In this document: one piece after another, positions 43,768 through 52,763 of the stretch
How positions within the stretch are numbered: the stretch's first letter is position 1
How the letters are laid out: every line of letters begins with the position of its first letter
NCBI RefSeq assembly: GCF_024158745.1
Contig: NZ_JAMZAW010000006.1
Coordinates: 62,001-126,000 of the forward strand
From: Paenibacillus tyrphae
GTDB lineage: Bacteria; Bacillota; Bacilli; Paenibacillales; NBRC-103111
Direction of reading: 5' to 3'
Length of the DNA stretch: 64,000 nucleotides
Made by a program: the position numbers and the translations under genes
The notes under the pieces: model-generated
What the model saw: the letters and a program-made list of their open reading frames with translations, nothing else
Databases searched by the model: none
What the model was told of the DNA's origin: nothing

Positions 43768-44469
43768 ATGGCCACAAGTAAATTGATGGACTCCATGGCG
43801 GAAGCGGTACGGGATATTCAAGACGGAGCCGTGCTGATCGTCGGCGGCTTCGGGCTGTGCGGCATTCCCGAGCATCTGATCGCGGCATTGAAGGAGCAGG
43901 GGACGAAGGATTTGACCGTCGTCAGCAATAACTGCGGCGTCGACGACTGGGGGCTGGGTCTGCTGCTCGCCAACCGGCAAATCAAGAAAATGGTGTCCTC
44001 CTATGTGGGGGAGAACAAAACTTTCGAGAAGCAGTTCTTGAGCGGAGAGCTGGAGGTCGAACTGGTGCCGCAGGGCTCGCTCGCGGAACGGATTCGGGCA
44101 GGCGGCGCGGGGATTCCGGGCTTTTACACGGCGACCGGCGTCGGGACTCCAGTTGCGGAAGGCAAGGAGCACAAGACGTTCGACGGGCGGACGTATCTGC
44201 TGGAGCGGGCGATTGTCGGGGATTTTGCCTTGGTCAAAGCTTGGAAGGCCGATCCGATGGGGAATCTCGTCTTCCGCAAGACGTCCCGCAACTTCAATCC
44301 GATGGCCGCTGCGGCAGGCAAAATTACGATTGCGGAAGCGGAAGAGATCGTAGGCGTCGGGGAGCTGGACCCGGATGAGATTCATACGCCGGGCATTTAC
44401 GTGCAGCGTGTCGTACAGGGCGGAAGCTACGAGAAACGGATCGAGCGGTTAACGGTCCGCAGTGTCTAA
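43768..44469 (+). CDS. scoA: Succinyl-CoA:3-ketoacid CoA-transferase subunit A
   Basis: A 233-residue alpha subunit. The signature [10 protein letters not shown] is near residue 28, and [13 protein letters not shown] and [20 protein letters not shown] are conserved in SCOT subunit A. With ScoB it transfers CoA from succinyl-CoA to acetoacetate. GAGGAGGAGAGG precedes the ATG; 15 bases separate it from scoB. Confidence 0.93.
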   Translation: MATSKLMDSMAEAVRDIQDGAVLIVGGFGLCGIPEHLIAALKEQGTKDLTVVSNNCGVDDWGLGLLLANRQIKKMVSSYVGENKTFEKQFLSGELEVELVPQGSLAERIRAGGAGIPGFYTATGVGTPVAEGKEHKTFDGRTYLLERAIVGDFALVKAWKADPMGNLVFRKTSRNFNPMAAAAGKITIAEAEEIVGVGELDPDEIHTPGIYVQRVVQGGSYEKRIERLTVRSV

Positions 44470-44484
44470 AGAGGAGGGTTCCAC

Positions 44485-45144
44485 ATGAGCGATAGCCGAA
44501 CCAGAATTGTGAAACGGGCCGTTCGGGAAATTCAGGACGGCATGTATGTGAATTTGGGGATCGGGATGCCGACGCTGGTCGCCGACGAAATTCCGGCCGA
44601 CCTGAATGTCATGCTGCACTCGGAGAACGGGCTGCTGGGGATCGGACCGTACCCGAAACAGGGTGAGGAAGATCCGGATTTGATCAATGCCGGGAAAGAA
44701 ACGGTCACGGCGATTCCGGGCGCTTCGTACTTCGACAGCGCGGAGTCGTTCGCCATGATTCGCGGCGGCCATATCGATCTGGCGATTTTGGGCGGGATGG
44801 AAGTATCCGAAGGGGGCGATCTGGCCAACTGGATGATTCCCGGCAAAATGGTCAAAGGTATGGGCGGCGCGATGGATCTGGTGAACGGAGCCAAGCGGAT
44901 CGTCGTCATTATGGAGCATGTCAACAAGCATGGGGAAGCGAAAGTGAAGAAGGAGTGCACGCTCCCGCTGACCGGCCAAGGCGTCGTGCACCGGCTCATT
45001 ACGGACCTCGCCGTCTTCGACTTTACCACTCAAGGGATGGTGCTGATCGAACTGCTGGGCGGCGCAGGGCTGGACGAGGTGCGGGCGAAAACGGAAGCTT
45101 CGTTTACGGTCGATCCCCGGCTGGCGGAGGAATTGGGCGCTTGA
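44485..45144 (+). CDS. scoB: Succinyl-CoA:3-ketoacid CoA-transferase subunit B
   Basis: A 219-residue beta subunit carrying the catalytic Glu in [13 protein letters not shown] (about residue 50). [20 protein letters not shown] and [20 protein letters not shown] are family motifs. It forms the acetoacetyl-CoA that the following thiolase cleaves. AAGAGGAGGG precedes the ATG. Confidence 0.93.
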   Translation: MSDSRTRIVKRAVREIQDGMYVNLGIGMPTLVADEIPADLNVMLHSENGLLGIGPYPKQGEEDPDLINAGKETVTAIPGASYFDSAESFAMIRGGHIDLAILGGMEVSEGGDLANWMIPGKMVKGMGGAMDLVNGAKRIVVIMEHVNKHGEAKVKKECTLPLTGQGVVHRLITDLAVFDFTTQGMVLIELLGGAGLDEVRAKTEASFTVDPRLAEELGA

Positions 45145-45184
45145 ATTATACATGCCGGTTTAACAAAGCTTGGAGGAGGTTCAC

Positions 45185-46372
45185 ATGAATAACGATGCGG
45201 TGATCGTAAGCGCCGTCCGTACGGCGATCGGCGGGTTTCAAGGAGCGCTGTCGGGCATTCCTGCCACGGAACTCGGCAGTCTCGTGATCAAAGACGCGTT
45301 GGAGCGGGCTGGCGTCAGCGAGGAGCAGGTCGACGAGGTGATCATGGGCAACGTGCTGCAGGCGGGACTCGGACAAAATCCGGCGCGCCAGGCGTGGCTG
45401 AAAGGCGGCTTTTCCCATGCGGTGCCTGCGGTGACGGTGAACAAGGTGTGCGGCTCCGGCCTCAAGGCCGTCATGCTGGCAGCGCAAAGCGTGCGGCTGG
45501 GCGATGCGGAGATCGTCGTGGCGGGCGGCATGGAAAATATGAGCCAAGCGCCGTACTTGCTGGAAGGCGCCCGCTCGGGGCTGCGCATGGGCGACGGCAA
45601 GCTGGTCGATTCGATGGTTCGGGATGGACTGTGGTGCGCTATGTGCGATATCCATATGGGGATCACGGCGGAAAATATCGCGGACCGGTATGAACTTACC
45701 CGTGCAGAGCAGGACGAATTTGCCGCTTGGAGCCAGCAGAAAGCGGAGCAGGCGATCCAGTCGGGCCGTTTTCGGGACGAAATAGTCCCCGTATCGATTC
45801 CGCAGCGCAAAGGCGATCCGGTCGTCTTCGATACCGACGAGCATCCGCGCTACGGTACGACAGCGGAAACGCTCGGCAAGCTTCGCCCTTCGTTCCGCAA
45901 GGACGGCACCGTGACCGCCGGGAACGCGTCGGGCATCAACGACGGAGCGGCTGCGCTGGTCGTCATGTCCGCGGTCCGTGCAGCGCAGCTCGGACTGAAG
46001 CCGCTGGCGCGGATCAGAGGCTATGCGCATGCGGCTTTGGACCCTTCGGTCATGGGACTCGGTCCTGTGGATGCGGTCCGCAAGCTGCTCGGCAAAACCG
46101 GCGTGTCGATGGACGACATCGACCTGCTGGAGCTGAACGAAGCGTTCGCCGCCCAATCGCTTGCGGTCGGACGGGACCTCGGCGTGCCGCGGGAGAAGCT
46201 GAACGTGAACGGCGGCGCCATCGCGCTCGGCCATCCGATCGGAGCGAGCGGCGCGCGCGTGCTCGTCACGCTGCTCCATGAGCTGGGCAAGCGCGGAGGG
46301 AAGCTCGGGCTCGCGGCGCTATGCATCGGCGGAGGGCAAGGGGTGGCGATGCTGGTAGAGCGGGAGGCGTAA
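45185..46372 (+). CDS. Acetyl-CoA acetyltransferase (thiolase)
   Basis: A 395-residue thiolase. The acyl-binding Cys is in NKVCGSGLK (about 88), the catalytic His in [17 protein letters not shown] (about 350) and the second Cys in LCIGGGQG. It splits acetoacetyl-CoA into two acetyl-CoA, completing ketone-body use; this gene is an addition to the B. subtilis yxj layout. ATG 45185 follows GGAGGAGG. The operon ends here; IS debris starts 57 bases later. Confidence 0.93.
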   Translation: MNNDAVIVSAVRTAIGGFQGALSGIPATELGSLVIKDALERAGVSEEQVDEVIMGNVLQAGLGQNPARQAWLKGGFSHAVPAVTVNKVCGSGLKAVMLAAQSVRLGDAEIVVAGGMENMSQAPYLLEGARSGLRMGDGKLVDSMVRDGLWCAMCDIHMGITAENIADRYELTRAEQDEFAAWSQQKAEQAIQSGRFRDEIVPVSIPQRKGDPVVFDTDEHPRYGTTAETLGKLRPSFRKDGTVTAGNASGINDGAAALVVMSAVRAAQLGLKPLARIRGYAHAALDPSVMGLGPVDAVRKLLGKTGVSMDDIDLLELNEAFAAQSLAVGRDLGVPREKLNVNGGAIALGHPIGASGARVLVTLLHELGKRGGKLGLAALCIGGGQGVAMLVEREA

Positions 46373-46429
46373 CGGCTGACGCGTACGGTGCGGTTTTATA
46401 GCGTAAAAAGAGGAGCGCGCAGGGTGAAG

Positions 46430-46760
46430 TGACCCCAAAAAGTTAGACATAGTTATTTCATTAGGCAGCTTGTAGGGCATGAGTACGGTATTGAACCGGG
46501 CTCATGCCTTTTAATTTTGCCTTCATTCGTTTGTGGTTGTAGTAATCGATATATTGGGCTAGTTCTTTTTTAAAAGGTTCCATACTTTCATACCGAAAAA
46601 TTCTCAATTACCGCATTGTCGTAACAATTGCCCTTACGGGACATACTTTGCGTGATTCTTCTTTCTTGCAACGCATGATGATATTGCTTCATCTGATCAT
46701 GCCAGCCTTGATCGGAATGCAGGAGGAGGCTTGTTCCATCATCTACAGACCTTGCCTTGG
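46430..46760 (-). mobile_element. IS3-family (IS150-like) insertion sequence remnant
   Basis: The right-end terminal repeat TGACCCCAAAAAGTTAGACA starts at 46430. The next 300 bases carry only the 3' part of the transposase orfB; the rest of the element and the other terminal repeat are missing. The boundary near 46760 is approximate. Confidence 0.85.
46461..46745 (-). pseudogene. IS3-family transposase orfB fragment, frameshifted
   Basis: The minus strand encodes SLLLHSDQGWHDQMKQYHHA and QSMSRKGNCYDNAVIENF, conserved DDE integrase sequence. The frame is then lost by one missing T after GAGAATTTT, and the protein resumes as YIDYYNHKRMKAKLKGMSPV to the normal stop at 46461. The N-terminal half, including the first two catalytic Asp, is gone. 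Inactive relic. Confidence 0.88.
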
Positions 46761-46800
46761 CTGAGTAAGGGGGAGGCGGTTACACACCTCAAACGAATTA

Positions 46801-48297
46801 CTAATCCGTAATGTTTCCGCACCAGCGAGTGATTCCTTCATTTATGGTTTGCATTGGATTCGGATCTGATAGAGAAATCGCCCAGGCAATATGTCCATCC
46901 GGCCGAATAAGTGCCGTGTGGACGTCGTTCCAATCCGCGTCTGCCTCAGCCAAAGATGCATGTACAACTTGAAGGTTGCTATACGTTTCCCATTGACCGC
47001 TATTCTGTACGTTAAAATGGAAGTGCAACAGAAGAAAAGTACCTTTGTGTAGGAACGGATAGGAGTTAATCAATTGCCCGTCTTTCAGCTTTAAGCTTAG
47101 ATCCTTGAAACGTTTCCCGTTTAAAGGATGGGGAGGCGCTTCGGCGTCTGGAGCATAATGTACATCAATTGCGGAAACTTGTGCGGCGATTTGATAATTA
47201 GCCTCCGGTATTTGAATCAGATTAGCCAGCATGCTTCGCAGTTCCGTGATGGGAGGAGTCACGTCCAGAAGCAGGGTTTGGACCTCGGTATTCCGGAGCA
47301 AGGCCGTATTCCATGGGAAACGTTCGGTATGATAACTGTCCAATAGCCAGTCCGGAGCCCAGCCTTTGATTGCTCCTGCAAGCTTCCAGCCTAAGTTCAT
47401 CGCTTCTTGTAAGCCGACGTTCATTCCCTGTCCACCAGCCGGAAAATGAATGTGCGCCGAATCTCCCGCCAAAAACAATCGACCATTCCGATAGCGTCCC
47501 GCTTGCCGCGTCGCATTTCCGAAACGGGACATCCATTTCACATCGTTCAATCCCAGGTCGCTTCCGGTCGTACGGATGATCGATGAACGAAACTCTTCAA
47601 ATGTAACGGTCTCATCCTTAGAGATGTTACGTCTCTCCATATCGATAATTAAGACCCGATACATATGATCATTGATCGGCATGATGCTGACCAAACCTTT
47701 TTCTGTAATCCGGGATATGACACTCATAGGAGCCAAATCAGATAAAACGGCATCCCCCAGAATAGCCGTGAAGGTCGCGTCTGTACCTTCAAATGATATA
47801 TTGGCATGTTTGCGAACCAAACTTCTAGCTCCGTCCGTACCTACCACATAAGCAGATCTTATCGTTGTTTCTCCATTAGGTCCCGCGATCTTAACGTCGA
47901 CCCCATCCTCATCCTGATGCACAGATAAAGCCTCAACCTCTCTCCAGACCTCTGCGCCAAGGCTAAGAGCCCATTCCTCCAGCACCTTCTCCGTCTCACT
48001 CTGCGGTAAAAAGAGAGTGTGATTGGAAGAAGAATCCAACACCGAGAAATCCAAAGGAGTTTCTAATCCGGCAAAATGCCCTCTTGAAAGTAAGCGGCCT
48101 TTACTGATTAATTTTGATTTCACTCCACGCATATCTAATATTTCAAGGGTTCGTGGATGTACTGTAAGCGCACGTGAATATGGAGTTGTCTCTTTTAATC
48201 GCTCAATGACGCAGACCTTTGCACCGGCTAATGCCAATTCTCCAGCCAACATCATGCCGACAGGTCCGCCACCGATAAGGATGACTTCATATTTCAT
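46801..48297 (-). CDS. FAD-dependent aromatic monooxygenase (PHBH-type)
   Basis: A 498-residue flavoprotein: FAD loop LIGGGPVGMMLAGELALAGA, the DG motif in VGTDGARSLVRKH, and the GD motif in LFLAGDSAHIHFPAGGQGMN. The C-terminal thioredoxin-like domain lacks obvious redox cysteines. Members hydroxylate phenols, polyketides or antibiotics such as rifampicin. It is co-transcribed downstream of a RidA-family gene (24 bases) and probably repressed by the divergent MarR protein at 49009, as in detoxification modules. The substrate is unknown. Confidence 0.9.
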   Translation of the reverse strand: MKYEVILIGGGPVGMMLAGELALAGAKVCVIERLKETTPYSRALTVHPRTLEILDMRGVKSKLISKGRLLSRGHFAGLETPLDFSVLDSSSNHTLFLPQSETEKVLEEWALSLGAEVWREVEALSVHQDEDGVDVKIAGPNGETTIRSAYVVGTDGARSLVRKHANISFEGTDATFTAILGDAVLSDLAPMSVISRITEKGLVSIMPINDHMYRVLIIDMERRNISKDETVTFEEFRSSIIRTTGSDLGLNDVKWMSRFGNATRQAGRYRNGRLFLAGDSAHIHFPAGGQGMNVGLQEAMNLGWKLAGAIKGWAPDWLLDSYHTERFPWNTALLRNTEVQTLLLDVTPPITELRSMLANLIQIPEANYQIAAQVSAIDVHYAPDAEAPPHPLNGKRFKDLSLKLKDGQLINSYPFLHKGTFLLLHFHFNVQNSGQWETYSNLQVVHASLAEADADWNDVHTALIRPDGHIAWAISLSDPNPMQTINEGITRWCGNITD

Positions 48298-48321
48298 ATA
48301 AATAACCTCTTTTCTTAAACA

Positions 48322-48723
48322 TTATGGGAAGATCACGATAGCGTCTATTTCGATAAGCCATTCAGGATCGGCTAGTGCTTGAACGCCAATATAGGTACTT
48401 GCTGTCTTCGGCCAGTTAGGGCCAAACACATGAAATCCGGCGTCAAAAATAATCGAAATCAATTCCGGGTTGTGGTTTACTACAAAAATATTCATTTTTG
48501 CAATGTACAATGGATCCGCTCGCGCGGCTTCCAATGCATACTTTAGATTGGTGAACACTTGAATCGCTTGCGCGTAATAGTCCCCTGAACCGACCAATGC
48601 TCCTGTTTCATCTACAGAAACCTGACCTGAGATGAAGGCCAGTTTAGAGGCAGTAGTTACCACGACATGAGAAATTACAGATGTAACCTTATCCGTCAAT
48701 GTCTTTGGATTCACGATTTCCAT
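48322..48723 (-). CDS. RidA/YjgF-family protein
   Basis: A 133-residue trimeric-type Rid protein: LAFISGQVSVDETGALVGSG, YALEAARADPLYIAKMNIFV and the C-terminal EIDAIVIF. The usual catalytic Arg of RidA-type deaminases is not seen in its normal place (KMNIFVV here), so it may belong to a Rid subgroup without imine-hydrolase activity. ATG 48723 follows GGAG. It is the first gene of the operon with the FAD monooxygenase, divergent from MarR. Confidence 0.82.
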   Translation of the reverse strand: MEIVNPKTLTDKVTSVISHVVVTTASKLAFISGQVSVDETGALVGSGDYYAQAIQVFTNLKYALEAARADPLYIAKMNIFVVNHNPELISIIFDAGFHVFGPNWPKTASTYIGVQALADPEWLIEIDAIVIFP

Positions 48724-48872
48724 AGGCAAGCATGCTCCATTTCCATATTTATAAATCTTCTCTTGAAAAGTGGATAAGTGTTTCCGAAAGAACCTCCTTC
48801 ATAAATTATTGTTTCGTAGGAACTCTTTTTAATCCTTTTTAAAAAGGTTGAAAATAAAAATAATATATAATT

Positions 48873-48890
48873 TTTGTTTCATATGAAACA
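48873..48890. promoter_or_regulatory. Perfect palindromic MarR operator
   Basis: TTGTTTCATATGAAACAA is an exact 18-bp palindrome in the ridA/marR divergent region. Related half-sites occur at 48977-48985 (ATGAAACAA, just after the MarR gene's TATAAT at 48972-48977) and near 48809 (TTGTTTCGTAGGAA), consistent with one MarR protein controlling both directions. Confidence 0.7.
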
Positions 48891-49008
48891 ATATTATTGT
48901 ACTGGGTCACTCCTTATCCTGTCAACCCCGATATGAGCATGCCCGTTTGTTTCTCAGAAAATAATCTATGCTATAATGAAACAAATGAGTCGAGGAGTCA
49001 GCATAATC

Positions 49009-49485
49009 ATGGATACTGCCAATAAAAACAAAACCGCAATTCATGAATTTTTCGTTCAGTTTCTTCAGCAAAAAGAGCAATATGAAACCCGAATAACTGC
49101 AACATACCTCGAGGATATCCGGAAGCATATCGAACCGGAATTCAGATTGAACATGACGGAACTGCACACCATTGCGTGCATCGGAGAGCAGGAGCCGATC
49201 AATGTCACTTCCATCGCGGAAAGGATAAATTTAAGCAAAGGGAATACTTCCAAGATCACAAATAAATTACTAAAGGCAGGTTGGGTGCGAAAAGCCCAAC
49301 TCAACGATAACAAAAAGGAAGTGTATTTTCGGCTAACGCCTGTCGGCAAAAAGCTATTTGCTGCTCATGATGAGCTCCATACGAAGGAAAAGCAAAGAAT
49401 GTACGAATTTTTGGAAAGATACAACGAAAGCGAGCTTGAATTTATCAAACGGCTGTTTGGAGATATGGTTGACTTCTATCGCTAA
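49009..49485 (+). CDS. MarR-family transcriptional regulator
   Basis: A 158-residue winged-helix protein: HTIACIGEQEPINVTSIAER, INLSKGNTSKITNKLLKAGW and the wing NDNKKEVYFRLTPVGKK. The likely target is the divergent ridA/FAD-monooxygenase operon through TTGTTTCATATGAAACAA. ATG 49009 follows CGAGGAGTC; the longer reading from 48976 overlaps the promoter. Low GC compared with the flanks. Confidence 0.88.
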   Translation: MDTANKNKTAIHEFFVQFLQQKEQYETRITATYLEDIRKHIEPEFRLNMTELHTIACIGEQEPINVTSIAERINLSKGNTSKITNKLLKAGWVRKAQLNDNKKEVYFRLTPVGKKLFAAHDELHTKEKQRMYEFLERYNESELEFIKRLFGDMVDFYR

Positions 49486-49559
49486 CGTACCTCAACAAAG
49501 ACAATAGGCAGCCGTCCAGAGTTGAACTGTACATAGGTTAGACAATGTTCAGATCGAAG

Positions 49560-49691
49560 GTTACTACTAACAATCCCGCCTAAAATAATGATCACTCCAA
49601 TCCACTGGTGCAAGCCTATTGGTTCAACTAGCACTAAAGAGGATATTGGTCCTTCTAAATATTGTTTGACATTTAGCCAAAAGAAAAGCAC
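49560..49691 (-). pseudogene. EamA-type transporter C-terminal fragment
   Basis: The minus strand reads GPISSLVLVEPIGLHQWIGV then IIILGGIVSSN, matching the last two helices of EamA/DMT drug-metabolite exporters (normally LEP...LGEPL...QWIGAALILGGI). Several residues between LEP and the EP motif are missing, and nothing upstream encodes the rest of the protein. Decayed remnant. Confidence 0.6.
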
Positions 49692-49728
49692 CTCCCGCTG
49701 TTAGATGTTTGTCTAACAATGGGGGTGC
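49688..49728 (-). terminator. Hairpin downstream of the sugar porter, resembling joined IS ends
   Basis: GCACC.CCC...TGTTAGA pairs with TCTAACA...GGG.GGTGC over most of 41 bases; on the minus strand it is followed by TTTTCTTTT, so it can terminate the sugar-porter transcript. The arms also look like IS3-type ends (GCACCCCCATTGTTAGACA). Confidence 0.5.
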
Positions 49729-49733
49729 ACTTC

Positions 49734-49756
49734 AGGGGAGCGGCTCCTCTTTTTCG
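49734..49756 (+). terminator. Plus-strand terminator
   Basis: AGGGGAG-CGG-CTCCTCT followed by TTTT on the plus strand; would stop read-through from the marR-type gene toward the convergent porter gene. Confidence 0.6.
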
Positions 49757-49773
49757 TATGATATGCAAAGCCC

Positions 49774-51198
49774 TTAATCGACCGCTGCAGCCAGAGCCGG
49801 TTGGTCGCCCGGTTCGGCTTTCGCTTTGGCCGCCCAGACGGCTTCGATTTCCTCCAGCGATTTTCCTTTCGTCTCGGGTACGACGCGCCAGGTAAACAGG
49901 AACGTAACGAGCGACAGCGCGCCGAAAATCCAGAAGGTCATCGCAGGTCCCGCGGTATTCAGCATCGGCGGGAACGACTGGGACACGATATAATCGGCCG
50001 CCCAGAGCGACATGGAAGCGATCGCCGTCGCCCGCCCGCGGATGCGGTTCGGGAAAATCTCGGACAGCAGCACCCAGACGACCGGACCGAGCGAGATGGC
50101 GAAGGCGGCGACATAGACCAAAATAAAGACCAGCACCAGCGGACCTGAAGTTTGCCCGCTATGGAATGCGATACCGATGACTAGCAGAGAGACGGTCATC
50201 AAGGCCGAGCCGACCAGCAGCAGCGCTTTGCGCCCCGCTTTATCGATCAGCCACAGGGCCAAAATCGTGAACAGGAAGTTGATCAGCCCGACCAAAATGG
50301 TCTGGACCAGCGAAGCGTTCGTCCCGGCGCCGGCTTCTTTGAAAATTTCCGGGGCATAATACATGATGGCGTTAATTCCCGTCACCTGCTGCAGCACGGC
50401 CAGCACCACGCCGACGAGCAAGGCGGTGCGCAGCCCAGGGCTGAACAGCTGACGGAGCGAGGCGTTCTCCTGCTTGAACGATTCCTTGATGTCCAGCACT
50501 TCCTGCCGGGCCAGATCGTCGCCGTGAATTTTTAGCAGGATCGGCAGCGCTTCGACCGGTCTTCCCTGCTTGATCAGCCAGCGAGGGCTTTCCGGGACGA
50601 AAAACAGTAATACCAGGAACAGCACTCCCGGAAGTACTCCGACACCGAACATCCAGCGCCAGCCGGTGGCGATATTCCAGGCATCATTGCTGTAGCCGGC
50701 AATGCCCGAGTTGACAAAGTAAACGAGGAAAATACCGGTCACGGTGGCAAACTGGTTCAGCGCCACCAGACGGCCGCGGTACCGGGCGGGGGCAATTTCC
50801 GCGTTATACAGCGGGCATAGGGTCGAGGTGATGCCGATCCCGATGCCTCCGATCATCCGGGCAATAATGTAACCGGTGAACGTCTCCGGGACTGCGGAGC
50901 CGACCGAGCCGATAATGAACAGCGCCGCCGCGGCAATCAGCACTTTTTTTCGGCCGAATTTGTCGCTCAGCATGCCGGAAACGGCGGCCCCGGCAATGCA
51001 GCCGATAATCAGACTGGAAACGGCCCAGCCGACCTCCAGTTCGTTCAAATCGAAGCGCTGCTTCATAAAACCGATTGCGCCCGATACGACAGCCGTATCA
51101 AATCCGAACAATAAGCCGCCCAAAGCGGCAACGATAGAAACAAGCGTGACGAATTTCATGCTGACTTGTCCGTTTTGCGTGTTGGGAATGGTGCTCAT
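49774..51198 (-). CDS. MFS sugar porter family transporter (XylE/AraE-like)
   Basis: A 474-residue, 12-helix proton-coupled sugar importer. Sugar-porter motifs are GGLLFGFDTAVVSGAIGFMK, SDKFGRKK, GGIGIGITSTLCPLYNAEIA, PESPRWLIKQGR and ATVTGIF, with QQVTGINAIMYYAP in helix 7. This branch carries pentoses, hexoses or inositol. ATG 51198 follows GGAAAGGAGA. The neighbouring sugar-binding/kinase/AraC system and the direct repeats at 51275-51304 indicate induction by an external sugar, probably D-xylose by analogy with XylFII-LytS-YesN (inference). Confidence 0.92.
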   Translation of the reverse strand: MSTIPNTQNGQVSMKFVTLVSIVAALGGLLFGFDTAVVSGAIGFMKQRFDLNELEVGWAVSSLIIGCIAGAAVSGMLSDKFGRKKVLIAAAALFIIGSVGSAVPETFTGYIIARMIGGIGIGITSTLCPLYNAEIAPARYRGRLVALNQFATVTGIFLVYFVNSGIAGYSNDAWNIATGWRWMFGVGVLPGVLFLVLLFFVPESPRWLIKQGRPVEALPILLKIHGDDLARQEVLDIKESFKQENASLRQLFSPGLRTALLVGVVLAVLQQVTGINAIMYYAPEIFKEAGAGTNASLVQTILVGLINFLFTILALWLIDKAGRKALLLVGSALMTVSLLVIGIAFHSGQTSGPLVLVFILVYVAAFAISLGPVVWVLLSEIFPNRIRGRATAIASMSLWAADYIVSQSFPPMLNTAGPAMTFWIFGALSLVTFLFTWRVVPETKGKSLEEIEAVWAAKAKAEPGDQPALAAAVD

Positions 51199-51235
51199 GA
51201 TACATTCTCCTTTCCGTGAATCCGGAAGTGGGTTC

Positions 51236-51304
51236 ATTATATCACGCAAGCCAGCGCGGCTAGCCGGCAATCATCCGCACTTATTTGTGCTCTTCCCGCA
51301 TTTA
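51236..51304 (-). promoter_or_regulatory. Sugar-porter promoter with AraC-type direct repeats
   Basis: On the minus strand an extended -10 TGATATAAT lies at 51244-51236 with no good -35. Upstream are TAAGTGCGG (51283-51275) and TAAATGCGG (51304-51296), direct repeats exactly 21 bp apart, as expected for an AraC-family response regulator contacting two successive turns next to the polymerase. Confidence 0.6.
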
Positions 51305-51369
51305 ATTCGGAAATCCCTTGCTTCCTAAGCTGCCCGGCGCGGGCTAGCATTTTCTTGTTCTCCGAACGC

Positions 51370-51400
51370 AAAAAAGTCCATGCCTTAAGAGAGCATGGAC
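51370..51400 (-). terminator. Terminator after the AraC response-regulator gene
   Basis: GTCCATGC and GCATGGAC (51376-51383, 51393-51400) with TTTTTT following on the minus strand; separates the three-gene sensor operon from the porter gene. Confidence 0.8.
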
Positions 51401-51416
51401 ATCCACATGGTTCGTT

Positions 51417-52763
51417 TTATTTCGTTTGGCCCCGGTAGTCGGTCGGCGTTACGCCGGTCACTTTTTTGAATACTCGGCTAAAATAGTTCGGGTCTTTATA
51501 CCCAACCTCGAAGCACACTTCCTTCAAGCTTAAATCCGTCGAGGCCATCAGCTCCTTGGCTCTTCCGATCCGCAGATTCGTGACAAAATCGATAAACGTC
51601 TCGCCCACCTGCTGCTTGAAAATTTTGCTGAAGTAATGGGGATTCAGGTGGACGTAATCCGCCACTTCCTCCAGCGACAGTTCTTCGGCAAACCGCTCTT
51701 GAATGTACCTTTTGGCTTTGTCGAGGACGGTGACCGTCTGCCGCTCGCGCTCTTCCCGAATGCGCTGCAGCGCGGAGATTACGTAGGACTGACGCGCTGT
51801 TTCTCTGTGGGCGGATCTTGCTTCGGACTCTTGGATCACGCTCGCCTTGTCTTCTTTCAGCTCGTCGAAAAGGCATACTTTGCCGCTCTGCTCGAAATAA
51901 GTGGAGGCAAAAACGGCCTCGAAATACGAGGTGCGCAGCCCTGCTGCTTCCTTACGGATCGACCCGATACCGACCGATACCGCCAATTCGAGCTGTCGCT
52001 CGGTTAATTCGCACAGCTTTTCTCCGTACCGCCTGATTTTCTCCTTCCATGCGGCCTCCGAAGCTTCTTCCGGCTTCTTACGCACGAAAATCGCCATATG
52101 GCGGTCGATGAGCGAACTGACGATGCAAGGCTCCCCCTGTGCTTTGACAAAGCTGCGGATGAGGTCATAGATTTTCTTCTTATCCGGTATGAAAGCCAGC
52201 TCCGGAAAAGCAACGACCATCGCGCAGCCCTGATCGAGAGGGAAGCCAAGCCATTCGGACAGTTGCCCGGCGCCGGCGTCCAGCACTTGGTCGACCATGA
52301 ACATCAGGGCCAGCTCGTTCTCCATCAAAGGGAGCTGCTGAGACATTTTGTCCCGGAGCTCCAATTCTTCCGTCCGCTTGCGCTTCTCCCGTTCCAGCTC
52401 TTCCACGAGCTGCTGCAACATGCGGACGATTTGCTCCCGCTTCGCCGGTTTTACAATATATTCCTTCACGCCGAGCGACAAGGCTTCCTTGGCATAGGCA
52501 AAATAGTCGTAGGCCGTGACCACGACCAGCTTCGCATCGGGCAGCCGCTCCTTAATTTCGCGCAAAGCGGCCAAGCCTTGAATGCCGGGCATATTGACAT
52601 CCATCAAAATAATATGCGGACGATGCTCCTCCGCCAGCTCAATGGCTCTCCGTCCGTTCTCGGCATGAACGACCCGGAACGTATCCGGCATCGCCCGCCG
52701 GACGATCCATTCCAGCCCTTCGCGCTCCAGCGCTTCATCATCTGCGATCATCAGCCGGTACAT
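51417..52763 (-). CDS. AraC-type response regulator (YesN-like)
   Basis: A 448-residue protein. The receiver (1-120) has the Asp pair in IADDEALEREG, phospho-Asp in IILMDVNMPGIQG, VVVTAYDYF and Lys in YIVKPAK. A middle region (about 130-330) includes a helical linker. The AraC HTH (about 345-447) has LSLEEVADYVHLNPHYFSKI and LSLKEVCFEVGYKDPNYFSR. It overlaps the kinase gene by 26 bases. Likely binds the 21-bp-spaced direct repeats upstream of the sugar porter. Confidence 0.92.
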   Translation of the reverse strand: MYRLMIADDEALEREGLEWIVRRAMPDTFRVVHAENGRRAIELAEEHRPHIILMDVNMPGIQGLAALREIKERLPDAKLVVVTAYDYFAYAKEALSLGVKEYIVKPAKREQIVRMLQQLVEELEREKRKRTEELELRDKMSQQLPLMENELALMFMVDQVLDAGAGQLSEWLGFPLDQGCAMVVAFPELAFIPDKKKIYDLIRSFVKAQGEPCIVSSLIDRHMAIFVRKKPEEASEAAWKEKIRRYGEKLCELTERQLELAVSVGIGSIRKEAAGLRTSYFEAVFASTYFEQSGKVCLFDELKEDKASVIQESEARSAHRETARQSYVISALQRIREERERQTVTVLDKAKRYIQERFAEELSLEEVADYVHLNPHYFSKIFKQQVGETFIDFVTNLRIGRAKELMASTDLSLKEVCFEVGYKDPNYFSRVFKKVTGVTPTDYRGQTK

